This document shows, one piece after another, positions 6,541-10,193 of a DNA stretch of 10,193 nucleotides. The notes beneath the pieces were generated by a model. It saw only the letters and a program-made list of their open reading frames with translations, searched no databases and was not told the DNA's origin. Location of the stretch: the NCBI GenBank assembly GCA_946621045.1, contig CAMOOA010000034.1:1-10193 (forward strand), given 5' to 3'. The translations under genes were made by a program, and so were the position numbers. Positions within the stretch are counted from its first letter, which is position 1. Every line of letters begins with the position of its first letter. The stretch is from an uncultured Erysipelotrichaceae bacterium. GTDB lineage: Bacteria > Bacillota_I > Bacilli_A > Erysipelotrichales > Erysipelotrichaceae.

Positions 6541-6601
6541 TACCACACCCATGCGGTGAAACCCAAGGGCTCCTGGATGGTGCATTCTCGCGGGTGTGGT
6601 A
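6541..6601. repeat. Structured 61-bp element with perfect 10-bp terminal inverted repeats
   Basis: TACCACACCC (6541-6550) and GGGTGTGGTA (6592-6601) are perfect inverted repeats enclosing 41 bases. The interior can pair further: ATGC (6551-6554) with GCAT (6582-6585), ACC (6561-6563) with GGT (6579-6581), and CCA with TGG inside those. On the plus strand a TTTTTT tract follows at about 6609. The element lies between two convergent genes, after the lipoprotein terminator, and overlaps neither. It could be a small structured RNA, a dispersed intergenic repeat, or an end-of-gene structure for the minus-strand gene that stops at 6622. I recognise no known RNA family. Confidence 0.5.
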
Positions 6602-6621
6602 AAACTGCTTTTTTGAGAAAC

Positions 6622-8151
6622 TTATTCGATATCGATAAGATCGCTCAGGCTGTGTTCAAAGACCGTATCTCCTTCCAGCAGGGGAGCGATCCGCTCGCGC
6701 AGTTCCCCGGGAATCGGCTGTGTATTCAGTTCCTGAAGCCGGTCATACAGATCTTCGGACAGTTCCTTTAACGGTGTATTGGAATCATGGACCCAGTGTT
6801 CCAGAACACCGAGCGCAGAGAGACGGTCCCGCAGGGATGTGCTGAAGAGTCCCGTACGGATAAGATCCGTACCGGTCAAAGGCAGCTCCCTGAGGGTGAA
6901 GAGAACCGATACCAGCTGGCTGTGGGAAAGGAAGTCTTCCGGAGTCATCGTTTCTTCCTTCAGATCTCCCGTCATCTCTGAAAGCGGGAGATTTCTGCGG
7001 AAGAGGTCCAGCGTCTTTTCGGTATAGGCGGGCTCTGCCATCAGATGTCCGCAGAGGAAGTATGTGGTATCGAAATGTTTCCGCATGTTTTCATACAGCT
7101 GCGCAAGAAACGGAATGCCGAGCTCTTCCGCAAGACTCAGACAGTTTCCGTTTTCCACGGCTTCTGTCACAGCCTGGTGACAGGCAGGGGAATGCAGGAT
7201 GGTGTCTGCCTTCTGCGCTGCCTTCTTCAGGGGCGGTTCGGCCTCTGTGCAGTATGTACGGATATTGAAAATGATCCGGTAGTCTTCTCCTTCAAGCGGA
7301 AACTCCTCCGCTTTTTCGAGCAGGGTCAACAGAACGGATTCGGGTTTCTCCAGTGCGGAGATGCCGATCACCGGTCCTTCATCCAGCATGGCATCCATGA
7401 TCCGCAGAATGCCTTTGTATTCGGCTTCCGTGCATCCGCAGGACAGCCTGGATTCGGCTTCGCCGTTGTTCCAGCAGGTAAGGGCGGAGTAGGAGGGGGA
7501 GACATTGTTCTTTACGCCTTCGGTAAGCAGCCAGGTCCGGATTTCATCGGTTTCCGGCTTCAGGCTGTTTACCGCATGGATGCGTCCCCAGCCATGGGTG
7601 TGTCTTGCGGTGTCAAAGACATCCTGGTTGCCTTCCTTCCAGCGGGTCATATTCCATACCGCGGGAAGGGTGAATTCGTCATATAAACCGAGCTGGTAGA
7701 TCACATCCCGGATCTCTTCCTGGATATCCCGGTATATTTCAAGAATCGCCATGGCAAGCTTCACACATTCGATGTGCTCCGACTCCTTCAGGATCCATAC
7801 CGCCGTATGATACAGATTTGCGGTGTCGAGATCCTCCCGGTTTTCCGCAATATACCGCTGAAGCGCATCAATGGCGGAGATGGCACGGTGTTCTTCGGTG
7901 AATTTATGAAAGAGCCGTTCTGCGGCTTCCCAATCCCCGGAAGAAGCTTCTTCCACGGCGGCCTCCATGTCTGCGGTATCCGCATCAGTCAGTTCTGCCG
8001 GTGCCATATGATACATGTAAACACCGTCCATTGCGCCGGGCGCCCATTTCATTCCGCCGTATGTGCTGCCTTCTTCCGGCAGTTCAAAATCATCCGGCAG
8101 GGATTCATGTTCAATTGCATCGTAAATCTGTTTATAGATAGAAGCGGTCAT
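6622..8151 (-). CDS. Uncharacterised helical protein (509 aa)
   Basis: This soluble, acidic, predominantly helical protein has no signal peptide or membrane helix. The N-terminus (SIYKQIYDAIEHESLPDDF, then MKWAPGAMDGVYMYH at 34-48) and the segment HGWGRIHAV (186-194) look like conserved landmarks. Much of the rest (about 60-160 and 240-500) reads as helix pairs, which suggests an alpha-solenoid or HEAT-like scaffold. A Cys pair occurs at LSCGC (236-240). From memory, related Bacillota proteins carry the database name 'limonene hydroxylase'; nothing in this sequence supports an oxygenase activity. The start at 8151 is well supported by GGAGG 8 bases upstream. It is a single-gene unit behind the terminator of the membrane protein gene. 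Function unknown. Confidence 0.85.
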   Translation of the reverse strand: MTASIYKQIYDAIEHESLPDDFELPEEGSTYGGMKWAPGAMDGVYMYHMAPAELTDADTADMEAAVEEASSGDWEAAERLFHKFTEEHRAISAIDALQRYIAENREDLDTANLYHTAVWILKESEHIECVKLAMAILEIYRDIQEEIRDVIYQLGLYDEFTLPAVWNMTRWKEGNQDVFDTARHTHGWGRIHAVNSLKPETDEIRTWLLTEGVKNNVSPSYSALTCWNNGEAESRLSCGCTEAEYKGILRIMDAMLDEGPVIGISALEKPESVLLTLLEKAEEFPLEGEDYRIIFNIRTYCTEAEPPLKKAAQKADTILHSPACHQAVTEAVENGNCLSLAEELGIPFLAQLYENMRKHFDTTYFLCGHLMAEPAYTEKTLDLFRRNLPLSEMTGDLKEETMTPEDFLSHSQLVSVLFTLRELPLTGTDLIRTGLFSTSLRDRLSALGVLEHWVHDSNTPLKELSEDLYDRLQELNTQPIPGELRERIAPLLEGDTVFEHSLSDLIDIE

Positions 8152-8189
8152 AATGACATCCTCCGGTCACTGTGAATCCTGTTATCTGT

Positions 8190-8195
8190 ATCATA
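8190..8195 (-). promoter_or_regulatory. Possible -10 box for the 509-aa protein gene
   Basis: TATGAT (minus strand) lies in the 50-base gap between the upstream terminator and the start codon. It is the only -10-like sequence I see there. No convincing -35 hexamer stands at 16-18 bases, since that position falls in the terminator stem. A promoter is expected here because of the terminator, but this assignment is weak. Confidence 0.25.
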
Positions 8196-8202
8196 GCGCA
8201 TG

Positions 8203-8234
8203 TGAGAAAAAACATCCCGCAGTGAACCTGCGGG
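8203..8234 (-). terminator. Rho-independent terminator of the membrane protein gene
   Basis: On the minus strand CCCGCAG and CTGCGGG form a perfect 7-bp stem with a GTTCA loop (8216-8234), followed by ATGTTTTTTC. It lies 20 bases after the TAG stop of the upstream gene and separates it from the 509-aa gene, which starts at 8151. Confidence 0.88.
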
Positions 8235-8254
8235 AAAGGATCTGCCGATAAATA

Positions 8255-9175
8255 CTACCGCTGGATCGGCTGTCCGAACAGACGGAAATAGGGCTTCCGG
8301 TCCTCGACAAAGACGTTGAGGTCTTTATCACAGTGGATATCGATGCGGTATTCATGATGATCATTGTCAAACATCGTAATGACATTATTGGAACAGTTGT
8401 AGAAGTGAACCATCAGGGTAGGGCCTTTCGAGGTATACGCAAAGTCTGCCGTACTGACGGATTCGTTGCGGGGAATGATCAGCCAGGTTTCATCCAGGGG
8501 ATATTTGGTTTTATCAAGAAATACCAGTGCAGTCTTGTCCACAAACGGAACGGTGAATCTGCGGATACCGAAGATCACTGCCGCAAGAAAACAGAGAATG
8601 AAGGCAAGCCGGCGGGAATGCCAGCCGGGCAGAAGCCCGTAGATTAACAACAGCACTTCCGTGATGCATAACAGCACCGTAAGCAGATGCGCAGGGAAGT
8701 GCACGACCATACAGAACACGTAATGCATTCCGTAATAGATGATAATGATCAGCCCGAGCGAAAGAATCAGCGCTGAGGTAACGGAACGGTGATGGATCTG
8801 CCAGCCGATCCAGGCGGCAGGGGCAGTCAGAACCGTTATCATGAACCAGAAGGGATAATGGGTCAGAAGGTTTGCGCCGTTTTTATGAAACGGAATCTGA
8901 AGGAGATAGATGAGCGGCTGGGAGATCAGAAAGAAGACAAATACCTTGGCGGCTGCTTCATTCGGAGTCTTGCAGTTCATGAAGATAATGACACCGAACA
9001 TCGCCCAGAGTTCGGAAGTGACGACAATATCATGAAAGGAACTGCTCTGCGGCACCAGCAGAGCCATCAGGGCAGTATAAACCGCTGCGCCGAGCGCAAA
9101 GAGGATTACATTTTTCCACGACATGTCCAGACCGCGGAAGAGTTTTGCGGCAATCTTTTCGATGAGTTTTATCAT
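8255..9175 (-). CDS. Polytopic membrane protein of unknown function (306 aa)
   Basis: A short amphipathic, Lys-rich N-terminus (MIKLIEKIAAKLFRGLDMSW) precedes about seven hydrophobic helices at roughly 22-42, 52-67, 76-95, 107-127, 131-150, 161-182 and 189-205. A soluble C-terminal domain of about 100 residues follows (208-306). That domain looks beta-rich, with FAYTSKGPTLMVHFYNCSNN and HEYRIDIHCDKDLNVFVED, and should lie at one membrane face. I recognise no transport or catalytic motif. The frame is open to 9301, but residues before ATG 9175 lack hydrophobic pattern and would read through a TATAAT box, so 9175 is preferred. There is no clear ribosome site. It is a single-gene unit ended by the hairpin at 8203-8234, divergent from the epimerase gene. 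Confidence 0.8.
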   Translation of the reverse strand: MIKLIEKIAAKLFRGLDMSWKNVILFALGAAVYTALMALLVPQSSSFHDIVVTSELWAMFGVIIFMNCKTPNEAAAKVFVFFLISQPLIYLLQIPFHKNGANLLTHYPFWFMITVLTAPAAWIGWQIHHRSVTSALILSLGLIIIIYYGMHYVFCMVVHFPAHLLTVLLCITEVLLLIYGLLPGWHSRRLAFILCFLAAVIFGIRRFTVPFVDKTALVFLDKTKYPLDETWLIIPRNESVSTADFAYTSKGPTLMVHFYNCSNNVITMFDNDHHEYRIDIHCDKDLNVFVEDRKPYFRLFGQPIQR

Positions 9176-9184
9176 TCCGTTATT

Positions 9185-9190
9185 ATTATA
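9185..9190 (-). promoter_or_regulatory. -10 box (TATAAT) just upstream of the membrane protein start
   Basis: A perfect TATAAT on the minus strand ends 9 bases before ATG 9175. Transcription would start about 3 bases before the start codon, leaving no room for a ribosome site. No good -35 hexamer is visible at 16-18 bases. The other parts of the divergent interval up to 9357 show only weak promoter-like matches for the plus strand. Confidence 0.4.
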
Positions 9191-9357
9191 CCTGTGTCCT
9201 GTACCCCGGGAGATATACTTGCGCTCACAGATTTTCCTGACATGATAAGATTTAGGATATACACATACCGTGAAGACGGTAATTTCATTCATCCGTATCA
9301 TTTCATCCGAATACAGGAGGGCCGCAGTTTTTTTTGAATATACACGCGGCAGAATAC

Positions 9358-10193
9358 ATGAGAATTACAGATATTCAGTTTAAGAAGGCTTCCTTTGCGT
9401 TTGACAGGCCGTTTAAGATTTCCTTTGCGGTGCTTACCGGCTTTGAGACCATGGTGCTGCGCATCGATACCGATGAGGGAATCACCGGCTATGGTGAGGC
9501 GGGTCCCTTTGAGTATGTCACAGGGGACAATCCTGACACCTGCATGGTCATAGCGCAGGCGTTCCGGCAGAAACTGCTCGGCGAGGATCCGCTTGCGGTT
9601 CAGCGCATCCATTCGATCATGAACGGGATGTTTCACGGCCATACCTCCGTGAAGGCGGCAATCGATATTGCCTGTTATGACATCGCCGCAAAGAAGATGG
9701 GCGTGCCGCTGTACCGCTTTCTCGGCGGGCATAATCCTTCCTTTGTATCGGATGTAACAGTCGGGATCCGCTCCCCCGAAGAGATGGCGGAGGAATGCCT
9801 GGACTGGAAGCGGAAAGGCTTCTTCATCCAGAAGATCAAGCTCGGGGAAGATGTCCGCAAAGACGCGGAGCGCATAAAAGCGATACGGAACGCGGTCGGA
9901 GATGAGGTGACCCTGCGGGTGGATGCCAATCAGGGATGGACCGTCAAGGAAGCAGTACAGATGGCGCCTCTGCTGGAGTCACTGAACGTGGAACTGATGG
10001 AACAGCCGGTAAAGGACTGTGACTATGCCGGTTTGAAATATGTTACCGAGCATACCGGCCTGCCGATTGCGGCGGATGAAAGCTGCCGGGTGCCGGAAGA
10101 TGCCGCAAAGCTGGCAAACATGCGGGCATGTGATGCGGTGAACATCAAACTGATGAAATGCGGCGGAATTGAACCGGCCCTGCGCATCAATGC
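9358..10193 (+). CDS. Enolase-superfamily dipeptide epimerase (L-Ala-D/L-Glu type), C-terminus cut off
   Basis: Enzymes of this type epimerise the second residue of dipeptides such as L-Ala-D-Glu, which helps recycle murein peptides in the cytoplasm. The visible 278 residues contain an N-terminal capping domain (1 to about 125) and most of a barrel. In order: general-base Lys in QKIKLG (K159/K161), Mg2+ ligands D189 (DANQGW), E215 (MEQP) and D240 (ADES), and the second catalytic Lys K264 in NIKLMKCGG. The spacing matches characterised Ala-Glu epimerases. The specificity region (the DxD motif near the C-terminus) is beyond the window, so the exact dipeptide is uncertain; another muconate-lactonising-type enzyme remains possible. 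ATG 9358 fits the family's N-terminus (MRITDIQF) but has no ribosome site. An in-frame TTG at 9334 lies 13 bases after AGGAGG (9315-9320) and would add eight residues. Confidence 0.88.
   Translation, partial: MRITDIQFKKASFAFDRPFKISFAVLTGFETMVLRIDTDEGITGYGEAGPFEYVTGDNPDTCMVIAQAFRQKLLGEDPLAVQRIHSIMNGMFHGHTSVKAAIDIACYDIAAKKMGVPLYRFLGGHNPSFVSDVTVGIRSPEEMAEECLDWKRKGFFIQKIKLGEDVRKDAERIKAIRNAVGDEVTLRVDANQGWTVKEAVQMAPLLESLNVELMEQPVKDCDYAGLKYVTEHTGLPIAADESCRVPEDAAKLANMRACDAVNIKLMKCGGIEPALRIN

Noticed and set aside
6541..6601. Integron attC recombination site
   Set aside because: The ends lack the GTTRRRY/RYYYAAC core sites, and there is no integrase or gene cassette nearby.

Overview
The window looks like a Bacillota (Firmicutes) chromosome, most likely from a gut- or rumen-type anaerobe of the Lachnospiraceae/Erysipelotrichaceae kind. 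The reasons are strong AGGAGG-type ribosome sites, compact Rho-independent terminators, moderate GC, and the types of MATE, CydDC-like ABC and lipoprotein genes present. This placement is inference; no rRNA or marker gene is present. There is no tRNA, rRNA, CRISPR array, insertion sequence or phage gene.

Layout, left to right. (1) The last 35 codons of a plus-strand gene with a Gln/Asn/Thr-rich tail end at 110, followed by two convergent terminators. (2) A minus-strand MATE-family efflux gene (187-1558) is broken by a frameshift near codon 66. (3) The interval 1559-2210 holds a likely MATE promoter and a 39-residue single-span membrane protein (1821-1940). That protein lies behind its own promoter, with an 18-bp perfect palindrome at the predicted transcription start and a leader hairpin. 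(4) A two-gene minus-strand operon encodes the two halves of a CydD/CydC-like ABC exporter (5593 to 2211), with coupled stop and start codons and a terminator. (5) A divergent plus-strand lipoprotein gene of unknown function (5805-6440) has its own promoter and terminator. (6) A 61-bp element bounded by perfect 10-bp inverted repeats (6541-6601) lies between convergent genes. (7) Two minus-strand genes of unknown function follow: a 509-residue soluble helical protein (6622-8151) and a polytopic membrane protein (8255-9175). (8) The start of an enolase-superfamily dipeptide epimerase (9358 to the window end) is plus strand and runs off the edge.

How the genes fit together: only the two ABC half-transporters clearly work as one machine. 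The others appear to be separate single-gene transcription units, most with a recognisable terminator. No larger system joins them on sequence evidence.

The points most worth a second look are the small-protein unit at 1821-2104, the 6541-6601 element, the frameshifted MATE gene, the Q-loop substitution in the CydD-like half, and three reading frames whose -10 box sits only 7-9 nt before the start codon, which suggests leaderless mRNAs. Promoter, operator and leaderless calls were made by eye from sequence and are hypotheses.
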